Below, in pieces: positions 51,651 to 59,053 of a stretch of DNA of 64,000 bases (within the stretch, counting starts at the first letter, position 1; each line of letters opens with the position of its first letter). This DNA is from Acidaminobacter sp. JC074 (lineage in GTDB: Bacteria > Bacillota > Clostridia > Peptostreptococcales > Acidaminobacteraceae), in NCBI RefSeq assembly GCF_022496765.1, contig NZ_VANV01000009.1:62034-126033 (forward strand), written 5' to 3'. A program made the translations under genes and the position numbers. Below the pieces are notes generated by a model. It saw only the letters and a program-made list of their open reading frames with translations, made no database searches and was not told where the DNA came from.

Positions 51651-52545
51651 ATCATACCACTTAATGATACCAGCTGTATTGTTTTCAGCTGGTGTCATTA
51701 TTACTGGCAAATTTGCAGTCCAACACTACGGCTCTTATACCATTATTTTTTTTAGATTCTTAATAGCTTCAATCATTCTTTTTCCATTTGCAAAAGCAAA
51801 TTATACCCCCTTCAAGTTAAGGGATTTGCCCATATTGACAATTATAGGTTTCATCGGCTTTTTCCTCTACAATACACTAATTGTAAAAGCCCTCATATCT
51901 ACAAGTGCCAGTAATATTTCTATCATTTCTGCACTTATCCCCATTACTACATTATTAATCGAAACCATCGTTTTTAAGGCTAGATTAAGAAGAAATCATT
52001 TAATAGCAATAGCATTATCATTTTTGTCCGTCATGTTTGTTATTACAAATGGACATATACTTATGATATTTGAAATATCATGGTCTAAGGGAGACTTGCT
52101 GATGTTACTAGGTATTTTTTGTATCTCTATCTATAGCATTTTCAACTCACGAACAAAACTATCCTATCCACCCTTACAATTACTTTTGTTTTACTTTATT
52201 ATAACAACTATTATTTCAACACCTCTTGCACTAAATGAAATGCCCTCTCAGTTTTCTCTTGTGGGAACTTTATCAATCATTTATCAAGGCGTCATGGGTA
52301 CTGGTATCACATATATACTCATTCAACTTTCATTAAAGAAATACGGTGCAAACCAAACATTGATCTACTTTAACTTCATTCCAATCGTTGCACTGGCTTT
52401 ATCAATAATTATTTTAGGTGAGCCTCTTTCTTTTTCATTAATAGTCAGTAGTATCTTGATGATTGCATCTATTAGGCTTGTATTTACTCCAAAAGCCTTC
52501 AAACTTAAGCATGCAACTACAAGCATTTCTAAAGGGTCCTCTTAA
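51628..52545 (+). CDS. EamA/DMT-family membrane transporter
   Basis: Integral membrane protein of about 305 residues with 10 predicted helices in two EamA repeats (first from about 12-130, second from about 160-290). The frame is open back to 51550, but the first membrane helix starts at about 51664. No RBS decides between 51550, 51616, 51628 and 51664, so I chose 51628 by family length. In any case the start overlaps or abuts the GNAT gene, so translation is probably coupled. It likely exports a metabolite or drug, together with the LysR-controlled acetyltransferase. Confidence 0.82.
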   Translation: MPINKSYKSYHLMIPAVLFSAGVIITGKFAVQHYGSYTIIFFRFLIASIILFPFAKANYTPFKLRDLPILTIIGFIGFFLYNTLIVKALISTSASNISIISALIPITTLLIETIVFKARLRRNHLIAIALSFLSVMFVITNGHILMIFEISWSKGDLLMLLGIFCISIYSIFNSRTKLSYPPLQLLLFYFIITTIISTPLALNEMPSQFSLVGTLSIIYQGVMGTGITYILIQLSLKKYGANQTLIYFNFIPIVALALSIIILGEPLSFSLIVSSILMIASIRLVFTPKAFKLKHATTSISKGSS

Positions 52546-52559
52546 TTAGAAGACCCTTT
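52531..52559. terminator. bidirectional terminator after the EamA gene
   Basis: AAAGGGTC...GACCCTTT with inner TCTT/AGAA pairing; stop codon lies in the loop region. Confidence 0.8.
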
Positions 52560-52588
52560 CCTAACTTTATCAAATCGTGATTTACTTG

Positions 52589-53113
52589 CTAAATTAGATT
52601 CAAAATCTTGAGTAAATTGTCTACATCTTTTTCATCCATACCTAGAGCATTTAGGAACAATCGGTGTTCACTTTGAGACTCCAATTCAAACTTCTTATGC
52701 CATTCTCTAAGATCTTCATCAGTATAACCCGAATCAATAAGAAACTGCGACCATGTTGTCCTGTTAAAATCAGTTTTATCATTTAAGATGACTTCATCAA
52801 TTAATACAGCCAATATCATATTCTCCTGTTTTTTTAATAGTGCTATATCATTTTGAATGGATTTTAATCTTCCACTAAGAATCTCTGAAACACTGTTATC
52901 TTTAATGTTAAATAGTTTTTTTATATCATCTAATGGAATGCCTGCCGCTCTATGCCTAACAATCATTTTCAAGCGCTCAACATCCTCTTCTGAATACAAC
53001 CTATAGTTACTTTCGCTTCTCTCAGATGGGCTAAGAAGGCCTATTTTATCATAATAAAGCAAGGTACTTCTCGATAACTTAAATTGTTTTGATAACTTAC
53101 CTACTGTATACAT
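52589..53113 (-). CDS. MerR-family transcriptional regulator
   Basis: A 174-residue MerR regulator. N-terminal winged HTH (YTVGKLSKQFKLSRSTLLYYDKIGLL ... NYRLYSEEDVERLKMI, about 1-70), dimer coiled coil (about 75-115) and a helical C-terminal domain (about 120-174) resembling a short effector-binding region. The second start codon (ATG 53113) has GGAGG at 6 bases. It is 25 bases downstream of the SRPBCC gene and probably in its operon. Confidence 0.88.
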   Translation of the reverse strand: MYTVGKLSKQFKLSRSTLLYYDKIGLLSPSERSESNYRLYSEEDVERLKMIVRHRAAGIPLDDIKKLFNIKDNSVSEILSGRLKSIQNDIALLKKQENMILAVLIDEVILNDKTDFNRTTWSQFLIDSGYTDEDLREWHKKFELESQSEHRLFLNALGMDEKDVDNLLKILNLI

Positions 53114-53138
53114 CAAAAGCCTCCTTAGATGAGTTTAC

Positions 53139-53606
53139 CTATTTAAGTAATTGACCTGTCTGAAGATAATAATTAAGTGAATCCTCCCATAGTTTCATAT
53201 GTCCATTGAAAATATCTTGAGTATTTTCATTATGCATTTTCTCAATATAAGCATCCTCTATTGCAGTATACGTATAAGTTATATCGCAATAAGTAGTTTG
53301 CCTATCACATTCAGATAGACCTATATCAATTATAACAATCATTTCACCTGGAATGAATTTAACGAACTGTATTACATACTCAAGATGATCATATCTAGTC
53401 ATTACCCATTGATAACTTCCGAAATCGTTCTTTGTTTTAAAAACACATCCTTTTTCAGCTAAACCACTCTCAGAGTAAATCATTTTGTATGACCAGCCAT
53501 TTAACCATTCGGTTTCTCGTTCTGGACAAAGAAGCTCAAATACAGCATCCTTAGAACCATAAATCGTTTGTCTATAATTTCTTGATAACCTACAATCTTT
53601 ACTCAT
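53139..53606 (-). CDS. SRPBCC-fold protein
   Basis: A 155-residue soluble protein of the START/polyketide-cyclase-like SRPBCC fold: AVFELLCPERETEWLNGWSYKMIYS, CVFKTKNDFGSYQWVMTRYD and a C-terminal helix with MHNENTQDIFNGHMKLWEDSLNYYL. The fold binds hydrophobic ligands; no reaction can be assigned. The RBS is AGGAGG. It is upstream of, and likely co-transcribed with, the MerR gene. Confidence 0.8.
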   Translation of the reverse strand: MSKDCRLSRNYRQTIYGSKDAVFELLCPERETEWLNGWSYKMIYSESGLAEKGCVFKTKNDFGSYQWVMTRYDHLEYVIQFVKFIPGEMIVIIDIGLSECDRQTTYCDITYTYTAIEDAYIEKMHNENTQDIFNGHMKLWEDSLNYYLQTGQLLK

Positions 53607-53736
53607 TTGTTCCTCCTAACTTACCTAACTTAAGACCATTGCAATTGCAAAAGATAATTAAATCTAATATAAATATTTATAGTGTTAAGTTCATCTTAAA
53701 GTGTAAACCTATAGACAGGTCAAGGATAAATAAAAA

Positions 53737-53755
53737 GAGCTTCATTAAAAAGCTC
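53737..53755 (-). terminator. terminator of the flavodoxin gene
   Basis: GAGCTT / AAGCTC stem with TTTTTAATG-type loop and a T5 run on the minus strand. The rest of 53607-53828 shows no gene. Confidence 0.7.
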
Positions 53756-53828
53756 AAAATAGGATTCTCATATGTTAAATAATAAGTTATTCATATTCAA
53801 TAAATACTCACTTTAATTTCAGTTGATT

Positions 53829-54239
53829 TTATTTGTTCAAATATGACTTTGTGAATTTACTTAAGTTCTGTAAATCATCAGCATTAGGTCTTCCCTTATG
53901 CATTAATGTAAACTTACCTCTGCAATGATACTCTTGTTCAGACATCTTCAAACCATTTTTTTCTGCGATTTTTTTGACTTGAGCATATGTTGATTCAATA
54001 ATTGCAGCAGAGCTAATATTAACAATCTCACCGACCTTTACATCAATGTTACCAATAAACTTTTTTACATCATTTGATACACCGGACCCATAAACAGAAC
54101 TCGCGAGAAATAAAACATCTATATCCTCTTTTAATGGTTCATCAACTGTTAATGCTTGTACACCCGCTTCTTTAGCAACAGTATCTGCAAGCTTTTTGGT
54201 ATTGCCTGTCTTTGAATAATATCTTACTGCAACTCTCAT
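53829..54239 (-). CDS. flavodoxin-like protein
   Basis: FMN-binding electron carrier or quinone-reductase-like protein, 136 residues. The phosphate loop is YYSKTGNTKKLADTV (residues 7-21); the second loop is LASSVYGSGVSNDVKKF. It is somewhat shorter than full flavodoxins. It is divergent from a frameshifted HxlR-type regulator, with an ACTATCA/TGATAGT operator between. This is a common redox-stress arrangement. Confidence 0.87.
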   Translation of the reverse strand: MRVAVRYYSKTGNTKKLADTVAKEAGVQALTVDEPLKEDIDVLFLASSVYGSGVSNDVKKFIGNIDVKVGEIVNISSAAIIESTYAQVKKIAEKNGLKMSEQEYHCRGKFTLMHKGRPNADDLQNLSKFTKSYLNK

Positions 54240-54361
54240 TTATTACCTTCCTTTCATCCACTAAACAATATACTTTACACTTAATCTTGATTGAAACTAT
54301 ATATCTGATATAATTATCACATATACAATCATAATGGTAAATACTATTAGTTTTGATTGGT

Positions 54362-54379
54362 ACTATCAAAAATGATAGT
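54362..54379. promoter_or_regulatory. HxlR-type operator
   Basis: ACTATCA-AAAA-TGATAGT, a perfect 7-bp-arm inverted repeat 18 bases before the regulator's ATG. It resembles HxlR/YodB-type operators. Confidence 0.65.
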
Positions 54380-54396
54380 GCTAATAAAGGAGACCT

Positions 54397-54802
54397 ATGA
54401 ATCCAAAATATATCTGTGAATGTTCAGATTGCAAAATTAGTGATGACATCAAAATACAACTCTGCCCTTATTGCATGGCACAAAAGGTCATTAAAGGAAA
54501 GTGGAAACTGCTTATTTTTTTGGCATCTACAACAGGGGACCAAAAGATTTAATGAGCTCAATAGACTTATTCCTTGTACGCAGGCAACATTAAATCGACA
54601 GCTAAAAGAACTTGAATTTGATGGAGTGGTTCACCGCGAAGTCTACAATGTCATACCTCCAAAGGTTGAATACTCTTTAACAGCCTTAGGTGAACAGTTT
54701 AACTCCGTTATCTCAAGCATGGGTGATTGGGGGATTACGTACTTCAAGGCACAAGGCATGGAAAACGAAAGTAATTTAATGCTAGAAGCAAGAAAAAAAT
54801 AG
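54397..54802 (+). pseudogene. HxlR-family regulator broken by a frameshift at a T7 run
   Basis: Starting at ATG 54397 (RBS AAAGGAG), the frame reads MNPKYICECSDCKI ... CPYCMAQKVIKGKWKLLIF, the usual HxlR N-terminus with extra CxxC-like pairs, and then stops after 51 codons. The continuation WHLQQGTKRFNELNRLIPCTQATLNRQLKELEFDG is in another frame to 54802. Removing one T from the T7 run at 54515-54521 restores LLIFWHLQQG exactly, the family consensus. It is thus a one-base insertion: a true mutation, a sequencing error, or slippage control. The N-terminal Cys residues suggest redox or metal sensing. Confidence 0.85.
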
Positions 54803-54823
54803 ACTAGATTCAATATCTAGTCT
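54801..54823. terminator. hairpin after the HxlR gene
   Basis: AGACTAGAT / ATCTAGTCT perfect stem, five-base loop, overlapping the stop; no clear U-run. Confidence 0.45.
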
Positions 54824-54870
54824 AACTATAAAGAGCTTCGTCCATAGAACTACCTTAGACAGAGAATACA

Positions 54871-55191
54871 TCAATACCCACTACTTAATAAAGCTCTTCT
54901 AATAACATCGAATGTTTCTTCTATTGGAGCTACTCGCCCTTGTTCAACATCATCATGTGCTACAGCTAGTGTTCTTATCAGTTCTAATTCTGTTAATAAC
55001 TGTCTAAACTCCTGAATACCGATAGCTTCAATATTTGCTCTAACATCTTTCGTATTCATTATTTGACTAGCGATTCTTTCATATTGCCTCTTTGCAACAA
55101 CTTTTGATTTCAGTTCTTCAGCAATATATAAATAAATCTGTTCTAAGTTATTAATTGCCTCATCAGTAAGCTCTATTTTATATGATGTCAT
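54871..55191 (-). CDS. ParE/RelE-like toxin, apparently chimeric
   Basis: A 106-residue protein paired with a RelB-like antitoxin. Residues 1-47 (YKIELTDEAINNLEQIYLYIAEEL, AKRQYERIASQI) match the N-terminal helices of RelE/ParE toxins. The usual catalytic strands are absent. Instead residues about 50-106 (QLLTELELIRTLAVAHDDVEQGRVAPIEETFDVIRRAL) look like the C-terminal tail of a Phd/RelB-type antitoxin. It may be a truncated toxin fused to part of a lost antitoxin, and is probably inactive. Its ATG overlaps the antitoxin stop (ATGA). Confidence 0.6.
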   Translation of the reverse strand: MTSYKIELTDEAINNLEQIYLYIAEELKSKVVAKRQYERIASQIMNTKDVRANIEAIGIQEFRQLLTELELIRTLAVAHDDVEQGRVAPIEETFDVIRRALLSSGY

Positions 55192-55496
55192 ATAGAATTT
55201 TTCTTTCTTATTGAATCAAAAGCTTCTGATGCCTCATGAACTCTTCCTGCTGCAGCATCAGCATAACCCTTGTCTAACTTATCGTATAACTCTGTTTCAG
55301 TCATAGTTCCTACTTGAAGACTATCAGGAGCGCTAGGCAACTTGACTGGGAATGGAATCCCTCCTGTCATGCTGATTTGTCTTAAATACATGTTAATTGC
55401 AGTAGACATAGGAATACCTAGCTCTTCCAATACTTCTTCAGCCTTTTGCTTAACTTTAGGGTTAATCCTTATATTTAGTGTTGTTGTATTTGCCAT
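55188..55496 (-). CDS. RelB/DinJ-family antitoxin
   Basis: A 102-residue ribbon-helix-helix antitoxin: TTTLNIRINPKVKQKAEEVLEELGIPMSTAINMYLRQISMTGGIPF in pieces (DNA binding, about 1-48), then a long toxin-binding tail. ATG 55496 follows AGAGGTGTTATA; in-frame codons up to 55547 lie in the operator. It precedes the toxin-like gene with a 4-base overlap and is likely autoregulated by the inverted repeat upstream. Confidence 0.9.
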   Translation of the reverse strand: MANTTTLNIRINPKVKQKAEEVLEELGIPMSTAINMYLRQISMTGGIPFPVKLPSAPDSLQVGTMTETELYDKLDKGYADAAAGRVHEASEAFDSIRKKNSI

Positions 55497-55520
55497 TATA
55501 ACACCTCTCTCTACATTAAT

Positions 55521-55541
55521 TGTAACGCAAAATGCGTTACA
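55521..55541. promoter_or_regulatory. operator of the toxin-antitoxin pair
   Basis: TGTAACGCA-AAA-TGCGTTACA, perfect 9-bp arms, just upstream of the antitoxin RBS. Confidence 0.8.
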
Positions 55542-55576
55542 TAACAACAGAACGATGATATTCCAAACCTACTCTA

Positions 55577-55661
55577 ATAAAAAACTCCTCCGTGAAGAGA
55601 AGCTTTCAATCATCATTCACCTATTATTTTTACCAATACTCTTTTAAACTTTCCGTAGCGA
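55577..55661 (-). pseudogene. relic of a yjbQ 3' end with its terminator
   Basis: On the minus strand this reads [15 protein letters not shown] and stop, matching the end of the intact YjbQ protein ([20 protein letters not shown]) with five codons missing. It is followed by a terminator-like CTTCTC/GAGGAG hairpin as after the real gene. About 1.05 kb separates it from the intact copy; the 270-residue gene lies between. Confidence 0.7.
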
Positions 55662-55762
55662 ATTATTCTTAATGGTATGGAAACTCAAGATCTCAAATTA
55701 TCTTGGAATTAATAAAAGAAATTAGTGATTCAAATAATACTAAGATAATATCCATTTTGTAT

Positions 55763-56527
55763 TTACTCATACGCATTTAACATGTCTAAGTAAGTTCTAA
55801 TAGAAATAATTTGCTTATCCTTTAAGTAACCAAGGAAGTGATAACCTGGCTTCTTATCATCAGGTAACTCATTAATACTTTTGTGTTCATATTTCCCATA
55901 ATGTTCTTCTAGACCTCTTAGGAAATCGTTAGCTACTTTAGTGAGATTTGCGTTTTCAGTTGTATATGTATTTCCTTTAGACCAATTGTATAAATTTCTC
56001 ATTGCAGAAGGTATATCTGAAACAAAATAGTCTACGAACTGAGTATGTCTAGGATTAATAACTCCATTTAAGTTAACATTCCACATGTTTTCAGGAATTA
56101 ACATAGAAGCTCCCCAAAATGTATTTGAAACTTCTAATAGTTCTTCTTCTGATAAATCTTTTGTAGGAGTATTCCAAGCATCAAGAACTTGATTTGGAAC
56201 AGCTGATGAAGGGAAATATCCGAATCGTTGATTTCCAACATCAAAAAAATGGTCCTTGTCAATATCGTTAAAAGCATAGTGATTGTGCCTGTTTATCAAA
56301 AGGTTAGTTGCACCTTCATCAGACATAGTAAGTGGATTTAGGGGTTTTTCCAGTCTCATTTCATCTTTTATTGTTTTTAACTCATTCGGACTTAAAGAAC
56401 TAAGATATTCTTTTGCAGTCATAGATGATGATTCATATCGTCTAAGAATATCTTCGAAATTACTTGCTTCCTTTACTGTTGAAACCTTATTTAAACTTAT
56501 ATTAATATTGCTTATTGATGATATCAT
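55763..56527 (-). CDS. hypothetical protein between duplicated yjbQ ends
   Basis: Soluble protein of about 254 residues, not recognised. The N-terminus (MISSISNINISLNKVSTVKE) is serine/asparagine-rich without a Sec signal. The centre has FNDIDKDHFFDVGNQRFGYF and PSSAVPNQVLDAWNTPTKDLSEEELLEV, and the end is ISIRTYLDMLNAY. A single EF-hand-like DIDKDHFFD is degenerate. ATG 56527 follows AGGAGGTAATAGT; a longer frame to 56575 lacks an RBS. The N-terminal style resembles the EF-hand protein at 2.7 kb. The gene may have come with the yjbQ duplication. Confidence 0.72.
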   Translation of the reverse strand: MISSISNINISLNKVSTVKEASNFEDILRRYESSSMTAKEYLSSLSPNELKTIKDEMRLEKPLNPLTMSDEGATNLLINRHNHYAFNDIDKDHFFDVGNQRFGYFPSSAVPNQVLDAWNTPTKDLSEEELLEVSNTFWGASMLIPENMWNVNLNGVINPRHTQFVDYFVSDIPSAMRNLYNWSKGNTYTTENANLTKVANDFLRGLEEHYGKYEHKSINELPDDKKPGYHFLGYLKDKQIISIRTYLDMLNAYE

Positions 56528-56667
56528 ACTATTACCTCCTAAATCTCTATCGGCAACTATAAATAACACATTCAATCAATATCCCAAATTTTTCTAATAA
56601 ATTATGTAAGATTCAATAGAGTTTGAATATCAGACATATATATGCAAATATCACCAGCATAAAAAAA

Positions 56668-56688
56668 CTTCTCTTTTAATTCGAGAAG
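56668..56688 (-). terminator. terminator of yjbQ
   Basis: CTTCTC / GAGAAG stem, nine-base loop, T7 on the minus strand. Confidence 0.82.
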
Positions 56689-56699
56689 CCTTTCAATCA

Positions 56700-57116
56700 C
56701 TATACACCTATTATTTTCACTAATACCCTTTTCTTACGAAGTCCATCAAACTCCCCGTAGAAAGCTTGTTCCCAAGGTCCAAAATCTAACTGCCCTTCTG
56801 TGATGGCTACAACGATTTCACGTCCCATTACTGTTCTTTTTAAATGGGCATCACCATTGTCTTCATAGCCGTTATGATCGTACTGACTATAAGGTTTTTC
56901 TGGCGCTAATTTCTCTAACCATCTTTCAAAATCTCTATGTAGGCCTGATTCATCATCATTGATAAACACACTTGCTGTAATATGCATGGCATTACATAAT
57001 AAGAGACCTTCTTTAATGCCAGATTCTCTTATACACTTATCCAGTTCAGGTGTGATGTTGATAAAGCCTCTTCTATTAGGTACATTAAACCACAGTTCTT
57101 TTCTATAATGTTTCAT
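56700..57116 (-). CDS. yjbQ: YjbQ-family protein (UPF0047)
   Basis: A 138-residue protein of the secondary thiamine-phosphate synthase/YjbQ family. Marks are [50 protein letters not shown] in parts, [13 protein letters not shown] and [28 protein letters not shown]. His residues in GDAHLK and MHIT may bind metal. The physiological role is uncertain. ATG 57116 has GGAGG at 5 bases. Its tail is duplicated as a relic at 55.6 kb. Confidence 0.92.
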   Translation of the reverse strand: MKHYRKELWFNVPNRRGFINITPELDKCIRESGIKEGLLLCNAMHITASVFINDDESGLHRDFERWLEKLAPEKPYSQYDHNGYEDNGDAHLKRTVMGREIVVAITEGQLDFGPWEQAFYGEFDGLRKKRVLVKIIGV

Positions 57117-57176
57117 CATTTCCTCCCGTTTAAGTTATAACCAATCCGGGTACTTTTATAGGGATTGGAGGTTCAT

Positions 57177-57584
57177 ATGAATATTATACCTTATTTAGAT
57201 TTTGACGGAAACTGTGAAGAAGCTTTAAAGCGATACAAGGAAATTTTTAATGGAGAAATCGTCTACTTGCAGCGATTTAAAGATGGTCCTGATATGGAAA
57301 TGAGTCAATCAGATCTAGAAAGAATCATGCATGCTCAACTTAAGATTGGTGATATGGTCCTATATCTATCGGACACCTTTCCAGGAACACCACTTGCTGA
57401 AAAAAGTCGCATTTCTTTAAACTTAGGCTTTACAGATTTAGAAGAACAAAAAAGAGTATACGATGCCTTATGTAAAAATGGTACCATCACCATGCCATTA
57501 GAAGAACAGTTCTGGGGAGATGTCTTTGGTGCTGTTACAGATGAGTTTGGTATTCCGTGGTCTTTAGCAGCAACTAAAAAGTAG
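57177..57584 (+). CDS. VOC-family (PhnB-like) protein
   Basis: A 135-residue glyoxalase-fold protein of the PhnB/YjdN type: IIPYLDFDGNCEEALKRYKEIFNGE, MHAQLKIGDMVLYLSD, ISLNLGFTDLEEQKRVYDAL and EEQFWGDVFGAVTDEFGIPWSLA. Such proteins often bind or modify small molecules without a known reaction. The start at 57177 has GGAGG five bases before it. It has its own terminator. Confidence 0.9.
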   Translation: MNIIPYLDFDGNCEEALKRYKEIFNGEIVYLQRFKDGPDMEMSQSDLERIMHAQLKIGDMVLYLSDTFPGTPLAEKSRISLNLGFTDLEEQKRVYDALCKNGTITMPLEEQFWGDVFGAVTDEFGIPWSLAATKK

Positions 57585-57600
57585 GATTAGCCTACTTTTT
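57576..57600 (+). terminator. terminator of the VOC gene
   Basis: AAAAAGTAGG / CCTACTTTTT stem with five-base loop, including the stop codon. Confidence 0.88.
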
Positions 57601-57658
57601 TCTATTGCAATTTCACTAAAATTTGTATATGATTAAAAAGGAATATACAGGAGGTCAT

Positions 57659-58582
57659 ATGCATAAAATAGATTTATATTTATTAACAGGTTTTTTAGGT
57701 GCAGGTAAAACGACTTTCTTAAAAGCTATGCTTGAGCAAGCTGGTGATAAGAAGGTCGGCATCATTATGAATGAGTTTGGTAAAGTTGGTATTGATGGTG
57801 ATTTGGTAAAAGACAAGGCTAATGAATTAATTGAAATCAACAGGGGTTCAATCTTCTGTTCATGTTTACAATTATCATTTGTAGAAAGTCTTAAAGACAT
57901 GTCTGAAAAGCCAATTGATGCTTTATTTGTCGAAGGATCAGGTCTAGCAGACCCATCAAACATCGGTGAGATTCTAGAGGCAACTGAAGTTTTAATCGGT
58001 GAAAAATACAGATATGCAGGTTCAATTTGTATCATCGATGCAGTTAACTTCATTGACCAGGCTAAAGACTCTGAGACTTTAGAAAGACAAATCAAGCACA
58101 GTCACTTAGCTGTTATTTCTAAGACTGACATAGAAGACAAATTTGATCTTGTTAAAAGTGAAGTTTTAAAACACAATGCTGAGATTGAAATTGAAAAAGC
58201 AGATATGGGTAAACTGCCATTTAACTTCTTTGAGAAGTTTACAAATGAAGCAGCTATCATCAAGGATGAAACAACCAACAAGGTTGAAAACAAGCCTAAG
58301 ACACTTAGCCTAGAACTACATGAACCTGTAGAAAAAGAAAGACTTGAAGTTTTCTTAAAGACACTTTCTGCTGATGCTTTCAGAATGAAAGGTTTTGTAG
58401 AACTAACAAGTGGCGATAAGGTACAAGTTGATGTCGTTAATGGTAAAATTGATTATCAAACAGATACTGAGAACCATGATTCAAGTATTGTTATTATCTC
58501 AAAAATCGGTCCACAGATTATCAAGAAGATCATTCCACTTTGGGATAGCAAAGTACAAACTGCTTTTAAACTAAGAAACTAA
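57659..58582 (+). CDS. CobW/COG0523-family GTPase
   Basis: GTP-dependent metallochaperone of the G3E family, 307 residues. Walker A GFLGAGKTT is at 11-19; the metal motif is normally CxCC but here reads CSCL (C67-S-C69-L70). GTPase motifs include the Walker B region VEGSGLADP and ISKTD in place of NKxD. A C-terminal CobW domain (about 215-305) is complete. The altered Cys motif may change metal choice (zinc, cobalt or nickel are usual). The start follows AGGAGG. Confidence 0.88.
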   Translation: MHKIDLYLLTGFLGAGKTTFLKAMLEQAGDKKVGIIMNEFGKVGIDGDLVKDKANELIEINRGSIFCSCLQLSFVESLKDMSEKPIDALFVEGSGLADPSNIGEILEATEVLIGEKYRYAGSICIIDAVNFIDQAKDSETLERQIKHSHLAVISKTDIEDKFDLVKSEVLKHNAEIEIEKADMGKLPFNFFEKFTNEAAIIKDETTNKVENKPKTLSLELHEPVEKERLEVFLKTLSADAFRMKGFVELTSGDKVQVDVVNGKIDYQTDTENHDSSIVIISKIGPQIIKKIIPLWDSKVQTAFKLRN

Positions 58583-58606
58583 AAAAGACCAAATGGTCTT
58601 TTTTTT
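58581..58606. terminator. terminator after the CobW gene
   Basis: AAAAAAGACC / GGTCTTTTTT with AAAT loop; usable by both convergent genes. Confidence 0.9.
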
Positions 58607-59006
58607 ATATATATTTTTGAATGAAATATCTTGTCAACAAATAATCGATGGCTGCCCATAAGCCTAGAAATAGCGAAAAATGACTATAAGCCACATTAAA
58701 TATATTTAAGCCATAAAATGGGCTGTGACATAAGGTAAATAAAAGTCCTGATAGACCTGTAAGAAAGTTCAATGATTCAAGTAGATAAACAATAACACCA
58801 GTCAGTGAAATTGCCAGCAGTTGATACCCTGTCCATTTAAAGCCTTCATTAAAAATCATATGAACATTGATGCCTAACCAGACAAGCAGAAAGACCAGTG
58901 ACACCGCAAAATTAACAGGCTTTACAAGCATATCTGGATTCAGACTAATTGTCACTGTATTAAATATCATTGAAAGTGTGTATATGAGTAGGAGTAGTTT
59001 CTTCAT
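58605..59006 (-). CDS. four-helix membrane protein
   Basis: A 133-residue integral membrane protein with hydrophobic segments at about 4-22, 30-52, 60-90 and 100-125, polar gaps at NEGFKWTG and HSPFYGLN. No family identified. The RBS is AGAGG. It is a single gene downstream of typA's terminator. Confidence 0.7.
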   Translation of the reverse strand: MKKLLLLIYTLSMIFNTVTISLNPDMLVKPVNFAVSLVFLLVWLGINVHMIFNEGFKWTGYQLLAISLTGVIVYLLESLNFLTGLSGLLFTLCHSPFYGLNIFNVAYSHFSLFLGLWAAIDYLLTRYFIQKYI

Positions 59007-59025
59007 ACTTAACCTCTATTATCTT

Positions 59026-59050
59026 AAAAAGCTCCAGTTGCCTGGAGCTT
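59026..59050 (-). terminator. terminator of typA
   Basis: AAGCTCCAG / CTGGAGCTT stem, four-base loop, TTTTT on the minus strand. Confidence 0.9.
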
Positions 59051-59053
59051 CAA

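Noticed and set aside
52531..52559. Long inverted repeat at the end of the EamA gene as a mobile-element end
   Set aside because: It is explained by a terminator shared by two convergent genes.
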